In this document: positions 41,199 through 52,036 of the stretch, piece by piece
How positions within the stretch are numbered: position 1 is the stretch's first letter
Layout of the letters: every line of letters begins with the position of its first letter
Origin: Chondrosia reniformis
Lineage: Eukaryota; Porifera; Demospongiae; Chondrillida; Chondrillidae
Assembly: GCA_947172415.1 (NCBI GenBank)
Contig: OX359200.1
Span: 188,501-252,500, forward strand
Reading direction: 5' to 3'
Length of the DNA: 64,000 bases
The notes under the pieces: model-generated
Told to the model about the DNA's origin: nothing
Databases searched by the model: none
The model's input: the letters and a program-made list of their open reading frames with translations, nothing else
Position numbers and translations under genes: made by a program

Positions 41199-43298
41199 AT
41201 GGAAGGGCCATCCTCAGACCATGTTTATACTACAGTTAGCAAGAAGATAAGGAAGAATAAGAAAAACAAGAAAGTCTTCCAGTACAACAGACTGGATGAT
41301 GCTAACAGTGGTTCTGATGTCGATGGTGAGAGTCCTTCAAGATCAGAGATTTCTCAGTTAGTTACAAGAACTCAAAATGATAAAAACAGGCCAAAGCTGA
41401 AGGACCAGCAAGACGAAAGCCTAGACCTGGGTCCTACCCCAGTATTAGTAGGAACTGAGAATACTGCTATGATTCACGAAGCTATAACAGAACCATTTAC
41501 CAGATCACCTACTAGATCTCCTTATAACAACTTCTTACCATTTAGCACTACTCCTCCTAATAAACCCAGTCAACCCGTGCTACCTCCTCCACCTTCAGTT
41601 CCTCCAAATAAACCCGTGCTACCTTCAGTTCCTCCAAACAAACCCAGTCAACCTCCTCCGCCTTCAGTTCCTCCAAATAAACCCAGTCAACCTCCTCCGC
41701 CATCAGTTCCCACAAATAAACCAAGTCAACCTCCTCCGCCATCAGTTCCTACAAATAAACTCAGTCAACTTCCTCCGCCTTCAGTTCCTCCAAATAAACC
41801 CAGTCAACCTGTGCTACCTCCACTTCCTCCAGCTCCTCCTAATAGTCACTCTAGTCCACCTCTTAACTCCAGTGGGGAAGGTACTACTAACATTTATGGC
41901 ACTTCACTGATGACCACAGAGGGAGAGTATGCAGTATTACAACCTGTGGGTCAAGTAGAAGGGGATCTCCCTCACCTGGACACAGACTATGCCCCAGTAC
42001 TGATAGAGGGTGTACACAGCTCAGAAGTAACTGCTGGGGCTCACAGCACTACATATAAGGAAACCACAAGTGATGCCCCCACATCCTCACCAAAGGGCAA
42101 GCATTACTATCCAACCAGCTGCTCCATGTCTCTCATGGAACTGGCACATTCTAGACACACAGTACTTCCACAACTAGTCAGAGCTGAAAATGACTACAAG
42201 GGTAGTGATACTATCATAGCGAAGGGAGATGTTTTAATGGCTTCCTACTTAAAGGAGGTGAAGGCAGTCAGAGGAAGGGATGCCGAAGGGAAGGACATTA
42301 CTCTGCTCCTGAACTCCAAGGCGACAGTGTCTCCAATACTGAGTGACGTTAGGATAAGCCAGAAGCTCACAGCCAAAGACTTACTTAGTGAAACACAGCT
42401 GCCACCTGCCCTCAAAGTGATAAAAAAGTTCAAAGATGCTCTTGGATGTAACATAAAAGCTGAAACATTGCTTTTCATAACAAAGCCAGAGACTGAAGGT
42501 GATAATGAAGAACTGTTAGTGACAACAGATGCAAATGGAAAGTCAGTGCACATTAGTGCATCCACTGGTGGTCTCTTCAGCACGCATCCTGACGACGTGA
42601 AGCTCTTCCTCCCAGAACTAGTGTACCGCTGTCAGTTTCCACAGAAGGTCCTCCCAGAGGACGGGATGTACTCCAGTGACATCTTGTCACTGACAGCCTT
42701 CTGCCAAACCAAGGTGCTTCTAGTTCAAACATGTGACAGGAGAACTGGTGAGCCACAGGATAAGTTCTTAGAATTACCAATCAACTGTTCTCTTCAAGTG
42801 GTAAAGATAGCACTAGACAATAAAACAATGGAAGAGAATATCTATGCCAGTCTACAGGAAGTAATCAATGTTGAGGTAAAGAAGGAAGACCAACGAAGGG
42901 GAGGCAATAATGATCATGATTACGAGGAGGTTCCTGACCTGTTTAGCTGGAGGAAGCGGTATTCCCAAGACACCCTAGAGTATCTGCGAGATAAGGGATA
43001 CGAGATCAGCTCGGTGGTACTATCTAACTCAGGTGAGGTTGCTATGCAACAGAATATCTCAGAACTAAAGGACCTCAGTGTGGGAGAGGTTGTTAATCTA
43101 TTAGAAGCAATGAAGTTACATCAATACAAAGGCACATTTTATGACAAGAACATCAATGGATTTATTCTGAGCAAGATAGACCCGCATAACTTGGCAAAAA
43201 TCCTGGGTATCAGCCAATCAGATCACCAGAACCAAATACGGCAAATAATCAATGGTGAAGTATCAACTAAAGCCATCCTTAAACAATACAAAACATAA
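41199..43298 (+). CDS. CABIT-SAM adaptor 2 (GAREM/THEMIS-like), intronless
   Basis: A single 699-aa ORF. The N-terminus is basic (SKKIRKNKKNKKVFQYNRLD). Residues about 115-224 are a proline repeat of the PPNKPSQPPPPSV type (about nine degenerate units), a dense array of SH3/WW ligands. The CABIT domain spans about 304-540 (SCSMSLMELAHSRHTVLPQL, KDITLLLNSKATVSPILSD, THPDDVKLFLPELVYRCQFP, LQVVKIALDNKTMEENIYA). A Tyr-containing linker (HDYEEVPDLFSW) is followed by a SAM domain at about 624-692 (VNLLEAMKLHQYKGTFYD). It is clearly homologous to the preceding gene but diverged, and has gained the proline repeat. The role is inferred to be a receptor-tyrosine-kinase or immune-type scaffold. Confidence 0.85.
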   Translation: MEGPSSDHVYTTVSKKIRKNKKNKKVFQYNRLDDANSGSDVDGESPSRSEISQLVTRTQNDKNRPKLKDQQDESLDLGPTPVLVGTENTAMIHEAITEPFTRSPTRSPYNNFLPFSTTPPNKPSQPVLPPPPSVPPNKPVLPSVPPNKPSQPPPPSVPPNKPSQPPPPSVPTNKPSQPPPPSVPTNKLSQLPPPSVPPNKPSQPVLPPLPPAPPNSHSSPPLNSSGEGTTNIYGTSLMTTEGEYAVLQPVGQVEGDLPHLDTDYAPVLIEGVHSSEVTAGAHSTTYKETTSDAPTSSPKGKHYYPTSCSMSLMELAHSRHTVLPQLVRAENDYKGSDTIIAKGDVLMASYLKEVKAVRGRDAEGKDITLLLNSKATVSPILSDVRISQKLTAKDLLSETQLPPALKVIKKFKDALGCNIKAETLLFITKPETEGDNEELLVTTDANGKSVHISASTGGLFSTHPDDVKLFLPELVYRCQFPQKVLPEDGMYSSDILSLTAFCQTKVLLVQTCDRRTGEPQDKFLELPINCSLQVVKIALDNKTMEENIYASLQEVINVEVKKEDQRRGGNNDHDYEEVPDLFSWRKRYSQDTLEYLRDKGYEISSVVLSNSGEVAMQQNISELKDLSVGEVVNLLEAMKLHQYKGTFYDKNINGFILSKIDPHNLAKILGISQSDHQNQIRQIINGEVSTKAILKQYKT

Positions 43299-43392
43299 AG
43301 AGATTCTATAATATATAAGGAGTATATTTTTAAATAAGAAATATTTTAATTAAAGAGTTCAAAGGTGTTATTTATTCCTTGATAATATAATT

Positions 43393-45640
43393 TTACAAGA
43401 CTATCTTCCCCACAATCTTAGTGACCAATAGTTGCATGTCTTTGGCTCTCTGTAGCCCAGTCTCCACCACCTCCTCATGAGTGGGAGGAGTGTCATCGCT
43501 GTCCACCTCCAGTATAACCATATTGGTCACCAGGGAAATACCTGCATGACATAGCAACGGCACATACTATAGGTAACCATGGTCGGACAGAAAATTGTCA
43601 TTTGGTGCAATACATACATAACCATGGCTACAAATATGGTCACAAGTCTTCAAAATCAGTTTCAAATAAAATATTTCACATTCTTTTATAAATGCTGTAC
43701 CATTATGTAATGCAGGGATACCTGTCATGAAAAATCTAAGATACCATTTTCCTACATGCTATGCCTATTCTGTAAAAAGAGCCTATAGGGGAACTAAACC
43801 TGAAGAGAGGTTTGGATGAAGATACAGGAGTCTTTTCTTCCTTCTTTTCCCTTCTTTCATCTTCTTCTCCACTGGGTCACTTCCTTGTGAGTATACTGTA
43901 TTACGTGTTTATGTTGATACACATTAAGTGTACACAATCACCACATCTGAAGAGAGCTTTGGAGCTATGCATGGCTTAGTGAGGTGGTAGATAATTGATG
44001 GAACACCTACCAAGCACCTTCATTCCACAATGCTTGGCCACTATCGTCTCATGAGCTGTACTCATTCCTACAGTATCTCCTCCAATTGTTCTTCCAAACC
44101 TTGATTCTGTAGGGGTCTCATAGGATGGTCCGCTAAGACAAAGGTACACCCCCTCACGAGTAAATTCTGCCATCTTCAAGTCTCTTGCTGTCTCCAGAGC
44201 CAGTCTCCTCAACTCCCTGTCGTAGGGGGCAGTCAGGGCTGGGAAACGAGGGCCAAACCTGAGGGGTTCAGTGTTAAATAAATATGAAAAAAATGAAATG
44301 ACTTTAAGATCTGAGACAATCTCAGAGCTGTGATTGTCATCCTCACTTGACTCTGTGTAAATATACTCAAGTGTTTGTCTGGGTAAATATGTGTATATAG
44401 ATATAGGTATTATGATGGAGCAGAATTTTTGAATTTTTTTCTCTTTTTACTTTCTTGTACAGTGCAGTATGGGGCATGCAAGTAGCCCTAGTGTGGAGTA
44501 TGCACACAGTGCACTTAATAATAATAATATACCGAGTATGCTCAAGTGATTGTGAGGACTGACCTCTCGTCATTAGGTCCCATGAGAGGATTGAGGCCGG
44601 TCATTCCTACAAGATTAATATGATCCTTGAGAACCATAATATCACCACGATTGTAATCTTGATTCAATCCACCAGCTGCATTGGTGACCACTAGAATCTC
44701 AACACCTAACAGCTTCATCACTCTTATTGGATGTGTTATCTAGGGACATCAGAGGCAAGTACATTCAACTATCATCTATATAAGGATCCAGTCTATTTAA
44801 AATCCTGTACCTCCACCCATCTCCCGTACCTCCACCCATCTCCGTACCTCCACCCATCTCCCGTACCTCCACCCATCTCCGTACCTCCACCCATCTCCCG
44901 TACCTCCACCCATCTCCGTACCTCCACCCATCTCCGCACCTCCACCCATCTCCCGTACCTCCACCCATCTCCGTACCTCCACCCATCTCCATACCTACAC
45001 CCATCTCCCGTACCTCCACCCATCTCCATACCTACACCCATCTCCGTACCTCCACCCATCTCCGCACCTCCACCCATCTCCTGTACCTCCACCCATCTCC
45101 CGTACCTCCACCCATCTCCCATACCTCCCCATCTCCGTACCTCACTGATGTTATAGCCTTCGTATACGTGCAGTCGTCCCTTCATGCATACTGTTGGCTT
45201 TCCGCTTAGCATTCCAAACACTAGTTTCCCTTCATGACCCGGTACTATTGCAAGAGAAGTGAATTGTAAAGGACATTACAGTTCTCCAACTCAAACGTAC
45301 CACCTGCTCACCAGTGCTAGTCCTAAAACCAGGTATTTCGCTGTAGTCTACTATCGTGCTCTTCTGGAGAGTCTGCGCTAGACCGCCAAGTCCGGAGCCA
45401 CAAACTATTCCAATTTTTGGCTTCAAATCCGTCTTGGTCTGCAAGAACGAGACAGCCTTGCAAACCTCCTCATACTGACTTCTGGTGAAAGGACAGTAAA
45501 CAGACCATTAAGTCACTGGAAAACTGTATCAACCTTTAAGCAAGACTATTCAAAAGCATTCATTGACATAAATATAAGAGACAAACACGCATTGACTTAT
45601 CAAACCTGCCGTCCGTTCTGTCAACAGTTTTGGTAGCCAT
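43393..45640 (-). CDS. PNP: Purine nucleoside phosphorylase
   Basis: Six minus-strand exons: 45606-45640, 45312-45481, 45141-45244, 44564-44739, 44011-44258, 43393-43541 (293 aa). Trimeric-PNP motifs in order: [11 protein letters not shown] (phosphate loop), [13 protein letters not shown] (catalytic His), [22 protein letters not shown] (base pocket; Asn present), [26 protein letters not shown] (the Glu follows SGPSY), [20 protein letters not shown] and SLVTNMV (equivalent to SLITNKV; purine-binding Asn kept). It phosphorolyses inosine and guanosine in purine salvage in the cytosol. Intron 3 is an 18-bp minisatellite and intron 5 contains an interspersed repeat. Poly(A) signal AATAAA (minus) at 43371-43376, 17 bp past the stop. 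Head-to-head with FITM2. Confidence 0.95.
43726..43879 (-). repeat. Interspersed repeat, copy 2 (inverted relative to copy 1)
   Basis: Reverse-complement match of 36943-37085 over about 140 bp, located in PNP intron 5. Confidence 0.75.
44805..45142. repeat. 18/19-bp minisatellite in PNP intron 3
   Basis: About 18 copies of CCTCCACCCATCTCCGTA or the 19-bp CCCGTA variant. The array runs up to the donor of exon 3. Confidence 0.93.
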
Positions 45641-45722
45641 TTTAGTGGTTGGAGACCGATAGCTAAAACGGGGAAAAGCCCCCTTTGATTTCGCGGCTAT
45701 TCTATACGATCCACGTCCAAAA
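45641..45722. promoter_or_regulatory. Bidirectional promoter of PNP and FITM2
   Basis: 82 bp separate the divergent start codons; both sit in an AAAATGGCT context. No further motif is clear. Confidence 0.5.
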
Positions 45723-46667
45723 ATGGCTCTAACAAAACGTAGAAGTTACTCTTCATCCGATTATAGCATATCTCATTCGAGAGAAATGCAGCAAGGATCA
45801 AGACAAGGTTATTTGGATCGAATGTGTAGCAACCTCTTTGTAACTGCTGTACTTCAAATGAAATCTGAAATCAAAGTAGTTCTTATCAGCTCCTGTGTGT
45901 TGCTGTTCTCCATCATATCATTCTTGGAATATGTCACTTCCGGTAAACTGGAGCTCTTTGGAATGTTAATGATAGACTTGGGGCATAAAAAGAATTTTTT
46001 AAATAATTATTTTGTGAAAATAAGTTGGTTTTGGACTCTTGTGGCTGTTGTACCTCTCTCACTGTCTAGTGGATATGTCCTCTACAGGTTGTCTAAAAGA
46101 GGTCTCCTGATAGCTGCTTTGCGAATGTGCCTGGGGACCTTTGTGTGGTGGAGTGTAACAAACCTATTTTTACGCATAGATGGCCAAATGGGTTCTTGTT
46201 CAAACACTGATCTGACTGCCCGATATGAGTGCTTCTCCAAAGGGCATAGCTGGTATGGGTTTGACATATCTGGTCACATATTCCTGCTGACGTACAGTAT
46301 ATTGCTAATCACTGAAGAGTGTCAGGTTTTGGAGGCCGTCTGTTCAATCAAGGACAATGGAGAGTGTATATCTCAATTGGCAGAGGACAGTTCAAAGCAT
46401 ATGATTGTGAAAGACGTGCTGAGTCTAACAAAATTAGTTGCTAAATATAGCAAGGTGCTTTGTGTTATCTTTGTGCTGAATGCCTTTCTGATGTTGTGTG
46501 CTACCTCCCTCTTCTTCCACACCATTCTGGAAAAGGTGCTGGGACTTCTGATGGCAGTGCTCTGCTGGTACCTCACATATAGGTGGGTGTACCCCATGTT
46601 GTCATGGCAACCCCCTACTGAACTGGAATTAGTTCAATCACAATCAGAAAATAGTGAAGAACATTAA
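45723..46667 (+). CDS. FITM2: Fat storage-inducing transmembrane protein (FIT2-like), intronless
   Basis: A single-exon ORF of 314 aa with several hydrophobic segments (e.g. VVLISSCVLLFSIISFLEYV, FWTLVAVVPLSLSSGYVLY, and two near the C-terminus), fitting a six-span ER membrane protein. The family signature is present: WYGFDISGHIFLLTYS with the catalytic His of SGH, and a second conserved His in LFFHTILEKVLGLL near residue 265. FIT2 is an ER acyl-CoA diphosphatase required for lipid-droplet budding and ER integrity. The protein is longer than human FITM2 (262 aa), mainly in the region after TEECQ. The first ATG, AAAAATGGCTC, is used. It is followed 100 bp later by the TRIM gene on the same strand. 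Confidence 0.9.
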   Translation: MALTKRRSYSSSDYSISHSREMQQGSRQGYLDRMCSNLFVTAVLQMKSEIKVVLISSCVLLFSIISFLEYVTSGKLELFGMLMIDLGHKKNFLNNYFVKISWFWTLVAVVPLSLSSGYVLYRLSKRGLLIAALRMCLGTFVWWSVTNLFLRIDGQMGSCSNTDLTARYECFSKGHSWYGFDISGHIFLLTYSILLITEECQVLEAVCSIKDNGECISQLAEDSSKHMIVKDVLSLTKLVAKYSKVLCVIFVLNAFLMLCATSLFFHTILEKVLGLLMAVLCWYLTYRWVYPMLSWQPPTELELVQSQSENSEEH

Positions 46668-46767
46668 CTTGTTTTTTAGGTGATTTTCATAATGTGTTTA
46701 TCTAGCCGCCATCTTTGTACATTACGTCACGGAAAACCCCTTTGGTACAGCCCTTCCGTACAACAAG

Positions 46768-48793
46768 ATGGCTTCGCTCGACGATTCTTCTTGCCCCCTG
46801 TGCTATGAAGACTACAATAACGACGTCGAGGGGCGAATACCGCGGAATCTAACCTGTGGACACACTTACTGTACAGGTAGTCCCAAGTAGAGTCGTTAAT
46901 TCCTTTATTAGATCGACACTATATTGTTCCATCAATTATGCTGGGCAGCCTTGTTGGCAGTCCCGACCTACGTATACCAATATATACAGTAAAGTGCTTA
47001 GCTCATTAAACGGTTACAATGCGGGTTTATACTTAGGCCATCTTTTAATGTTGTTTGTTGTGTGTTAGAATGTATGAAAGGCCTGCAGAGTGCTACTCGC
47101 GACACCGAGGCTCTCTCCGACATGTTTGCCATCGACAGCGGTGTCGTCGACAGAGGTGCCATTCAGTGTCCTACTTGTAAGAAGGTCACCAATATTAGGA
47201 GCGGACTGCACACAGATCTACCAAAGAACTACTCTCTACTTGGCTTATTGGAAAAGTTGAAGAAGACGAACGAGACGGTTGAACAAGAAAAGAGATTTAA
47301 ATGTCCAGATCACAAAGATGAGAATTTACGTTATCGCTGCAGATCACCTTGCTCCACACTTGTGTGTGGTACATGTTTATTAGAAGGAAAACATAATGGC
47401 CACAAGTAAGGGCCAACAATGGTATGTTGTAAGTATCCTAAAATATCCTGAGAGTATCCTGAGAGTATTCAGAATGTCAAAATGTTATATTATTCAAACT
47501 GCCCATACATATACATACAGTTAATGTGCAGGTAAATGCCAACCAGTTCTGGTTAAGGGGCAGAGGGCTATACCTGCTCACATATAAACCATTGCCACTT
47601 AAGGCTACCAGGATTATATATGCAAATTGTGTTCACTGTAGATATGACAACATCAGTTCACTGACTAAGGAGATGGCTCAAAACGTTAGAGAAGAGCTGA
47701 AGGCTGTCAAAGAGGACAAGCAGAGGCTGGAAGGAGGTCTTGCAAACGTCAATAGGGTTATTGAGAGGGTGCAGACTACTAGTAAACAGTCAAAGGAAAA
47801 GATTAAGGAGCGATTTGAAATGCTGCGTAGTTGCTTATCAAGGAGAGAGACCAAACTCTTAGAAGAATTGGAGGAATACATTAGCAATCATCTGGAAACA
47901 CTCGAATCTCAAAAAAGGTAACAAGAAATTTAAACAACTAAATAATGGACGAACCTTCTTATGTATGCATGTGTTAACCAGCCTATACAGTATCACCTTT
48001 GACCTTTGACCCCTGTACCTTTAGTTGTTTGGAGGAGTACATTGAAATGACCAAGAAGAAATTTGAAAAAGGTGAAAAGATTTTGGCTGGTCCCGAGGTA
48101 GATTTATTAACAGAGGCCCGGAGTATAGCAGATGAATTACTTGCCCTTCAACAGGGGCTTGACTCACTGGCAATTGATCCACTGGTTTCTCCAGAAATTC
48201 GCTTTAAAATACAACCCAACATAGTGGATGAAATTAGTTATTTGGGAAAACTTGAGTTGCATGATGCCCCTCCTCCTAGCCACACCCCTCCCCAAGCATC
48301 ACCAAAAAAGGTTGCTCTGGAGGCAGACCTTCCTCAGAAACAGAAGCATAAACCAGAAGAGACATGTAGACATAGTGAACCACCAGATACAAAGGATTTG
48401 GATTATCATGAGCCAAGTACACCACACTCAAGACATGCCTCAGTAGAGGAGACTGACTGTCTGTTGAGGGATCCCCTCAATCGCACCTATCAGCCCTCCT
48501 GGTTCCCTGATGTTAGGGATGATCCTGCAGCACAGAAGAAGGTTTTTATTCCTGCAAAGGAACCCACCAGGGTTGTCCAGTTTCTAAAGGAACGCAAACA
48601 CGACCAGGATATTAGCTGGGACAAGAGAATGGAGGTTCTCCGCTCAAAGTACCCCAACAAAAATGATGAAGAGAGTGTCAGTGATTTGGAGACCTCAACT
48701 CCTCTCCACAGCAAAGGATACCACAGTAGGGACACCAACCTTTGGGCTGCTGCAGCACAAGAGAAGAGGTACTTTTCACACTTGAAGGACTAG
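46768..48793 (+). CDS. TRIM-type protein (RING, B-box, coiled coil)
   Basis: Four exons: 46768-46876, 47069-47405, 47642-47917, 48025-48793 (496 aa). A C3HC4 RING occupies the first ~85 residues (CPLC, then CGHTYCTEC split by intron 1, and CPTC at the end, with an unusually long spacer before the last pair). One B-box follows (CPDHKDENLRYRCRSPC, VCGTC, HNGH). Exon 3 encodes a coiled coil (EMAQNVREELKAVKEDKQRL onward). The C-terminal part is Pro/Ser-rich and disordered, with no B30.2/SPRY or NHL repeats. It is probably a ubiquitin E3 ligase; substrate unknown. The 3' end converges on the ZNRF gene. AATAAA at 48970. Confidence 0.88.
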
Positions 48794-49010
48794 AAAACAC
48801 AAGCTCTGCTAGAATATCATCAAGGACTCGGAAAAAGATAATTAAGAGATCAATATTTAGATGACATGACACATATTTTGCAAATTAAAATGTAAAATGT
48901 TTTGTGATTTTGTCTTGTAAATAGCCAAATAATTTACATTGGTGATTGACACAAGCTGTGAGTCTTTAGAATAAATGAAGTATATATAGGTTTGAGCCAT
49001 TGAGTAGAAT

Positions 49011-51718
49011 TCATGCAACTTGGTCAACGGGTGCTCTGTGCCTTTCTGTTGAACCTGTTGCTTCCGTGACCTTCTTGTGTGCAGCATTCAGTGGTGCGTC
49101 AGCTAGACTCTCGGGGTGCTCGGGACAGGTCTGGTTCCTCTTGTACCACATTTCAAGACAACTACAGTTGGAGGACACAATTACTGTGATATCATATACA
49201 TTGGTATTGCATGCCAAAGTAACTTACGTGACATGGTACACACAGAGACAAGGTAGTCTCGCTATCTTTTCACCTACAAGAAATAGAGACCTCCATACAT
49301 TGACATACAAGTAACACTAATATATAAGTAATATACTGATAATATACTAGTATCCTGACCATATACTGATAATATACTAGAACATATACTGATAGTATAC
49401 TAGTATACCTTTGATCATTGTCTCTAGGCAGATTGAACATTCCCCAGAACTTTGAGATAAAGTGTCAACTGTAACACAAGAGATAATGAGTCTCAATGCA
49501 TAGAGAGATCAGGAAGAATCACACATGCCATTTTATACACCAATTTCTTAGATTCTGTGTGATGTGGTCACTACACAGTCTATGACACAGGTGGACCGAA
49601 AATGGAGTTCAATAAACAACAGACCAATCATAAATCAGTCTTCTTAAACGTAGCTATTGAGCAGTGACCGCTTCTTAGAAAAGAGCAAAGTGAACTCATT
49701 TTCATTAATTTGGCCATATTCATTACTGCATATAAGTTCAAATAAGATCTATATAGTTCTGAGCACCCCTTTGTCCAGTCATTTAGCTCACTACTGAAGA
49801 CATGCCTACAGGTCAAAGTGTCCAATGTCACGATGCTAATAACTCAAACTATTATATTACATAATACTCTAGGGCAGTAGTTTGATAGAATATCATAATT
49901 CCTGTAATGATCAATAACTATAGGGTTATATTAAACACACACTGACCATTATAATGTACCCTCGGTTTCTTTACGCATCTCTTCATGTGATCCTCCAAGT
50001 CATCCATATTTATATAAATGCTACACAATGGGCATTTGATACCTACCAATTAATAAAATAAAACAATAGAATAATTCTTTTAATTCCATTAATATTGCAT
50101 TTTCACTCAATATACACAATATCAACGTATGCATCCAGATTAAGAAATTGTACTAGCAACCTTACCTACATACGTATTGGGCCAAACCTTAAGCCACACC
50201 CACCTACATCTGGTGAGCTCACCATGCTCCTATACACCTGGCGGACCCAGCACACCCCTTTAAATCTAGGATGGGGAAACCCCGCTAATTAATATAACAG
50301 TAGCTAATGCCAGTCATATCACCGAGGTCCTGTGCCTTCATTGACTTCTCTGGGTACCTGCCACACCCATCTATGTAAGGAACACCTTCTACACCAGGTA
50401 CACCTGCCACACCCATCTATGTAAGGAACACCTTCTACACCAGGTACACCTGCCACACCCATCTATGTAAGGAACACCTTCTACACCAGGTACACCTGCC
50501 ACAACCATCTATGTAAGGAACACCTTCTACACCAGGTACACCTGCCACACCCCTTTATATCGGTTCTCTCTGCCACACCCACCCAGGTGTGTCATGAAGT
50601 CACCCTCTCAACAGCTGTCTCTAACGGAGACATCAGACTGGGTTACGGTAGTTATCAAATAAAAGAATGCAACTTTAGACTAACTTGATAATGACAAAAT
50701 TAACTGTTTAATCGAGAGACTAATTTGACAACCACACAAACCCTATCACATATGTCTACATGTCACTCTTCACTAGATGAGAAAATGGCTTCCAGAAATA
50801 ACTACTAATATAGTCGTGATTTCTTAGAATTGCAACTGTGCAATAGGATTGACAAATAAGGAAGTTCCATGACTTCAGATGATGTCAACCTGAAGTACTA
50901 CAGTGTCCAGATGTCATGCTGTGTCTAGAAAGATATTATGAGGAAATCATTATAACGCCGGCAACAAGGAAACAGCACTTCTAAAGGTGACCTGCTCGAG
51001 TGATGGTAGCTAGATGGTCATTTTCCTAAACAGCCTCACCTGACAGGGTTTGCCAGTACAATTAACAACAATTGTCGCAAACAAAATGTTGAATGCAAAC
51101 ACAGTTAACAACGAAACCCCTACACGTACAACATTACCAGAACACAATACAGACTCCGTGGAACCTTTACGAGGATCCTACGTACCGCACTCACACTTAC
51201 AGCCCACAATTACTTAATGATACAGTAGCTACGTACACCGAAACACCATGAAGGGACTTACGAGCCAACTGTCGTAGAAGAGAGAATGAGTGCGCCGGGA
51301 CTGATACGGTATGAGCTGGAGCTGACGAGCTCAGACTGCCGTTGCGATCGCCGTAGTTAAAGAAATCGTAATCCTCGTCCAGCCGCAATCGCCGTAGTCT
51401 CTGAAGCAAGGTAGCCGATGGCATTCCGCTCTCCGGGGAGGAGTCTCCCGAGGAAGATGTACCTGGTTGACGAGGCAGGAGGCTGTGCCGAGTGCTCGGC
51501 CTCGAGGCTTCACTGCGCCTGCTTCTCGATCTGTGCTGAATACGGTTGTTTCCCTCTCTGAAACTTACACTCCTCTCAGTGTTTGAAGACGAATCGTTGG
51601 AGGAGGTGCGTCGCGAGAACCCTCTCAGTGATTGCGAGCGGGTGGCGACATTGCGTCTTGTCTCTGCTGATGGCGTTGATGGAGAAGATTGCGACGATTG
51701 TGATTGCGACCCTCCCAT
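49011..51718 (-). CDS. ZNRF1/2-like E3 ubiquitin ligase
   Basis: Five minus-strand exons: 51262-51718, 49947-50042, 49409-49468, 49228-49273, 49011-49161 (269 aa). The N-terminus MGGSQSQS is an N-myristoylation signal, followed by a long Ser/Arg-rich disordered region. The ZNRF zinc finger IKCPLCSIYINMDDLEDHMK leads into RCVKKPRVHYN, and the RING is CSICLETMIKGEKIARLPC, CVYHVTCLEMWYKRNQTCPEHP. This layout (myristoyl, finger, RING) is specific to ZNRF1/ZNRF2, membrane-associated ligases of endosome/lysosome and neuronal membranes. Where vertebrate proteins stop right after CPEHP, this one extends by about 33 residues. All junctions agree in phase. Intron 1 has a 45-bp minisatellite. GCCATTTTATG lies upstream at 51859. 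Confidence 0.92.
50350..50565. repeat. 45-bp minisatellite in ZNRF intron 1, about 5 copies
   Basis: Unit contains CACACCCATCTATGTAAGGA and ACCTTCTACACCAGGTACAC; copies are nearly identical. Confidence 0.92.
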
Positions 51719-52036
51719 TGCTGTAGTTTTAAGTTTCTGGTGGGCTCTTAATGAAAAGTGAAATCAAAATCAAACCTTAAGAACACTAATCTTCAGACTA
51801 ATTGTATAATCACCAAAAGGCAGACCAAACAGTCACACAATTGATTATACGCTCAAGCGGCCATTTTATGCTTATAGAAGTCCATTATTGTAATCAGATT
51901 CATTATTGCCTAATAAGGTAAATTAATTAAAACTTTAACTTAATATATGGTACAATAATTTTTATAAACAAAAGATGAAAGATATGCACCAAGAACTGTC
52001 AGTTTCCTTATGTACAGTATAAATAATTAAACTTCT
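51719..52036. other. Spacer between ZNRF start and DOK-like stop
   Basis: 318 bp, AT-rich, with the ZNRF promoter (GCGGCCATTTTATG near 51858) and the 3' UTR of the DOK-like gene. Nothing else is seen. Confidence 0.5.

Noticed and set aside
50350-50565. Regular 45-bp repeats suggesting a CRISPR-like array
   Set aside because: Direct tandem repeats without spacers in an intron of an animal gene; a minisatellite.
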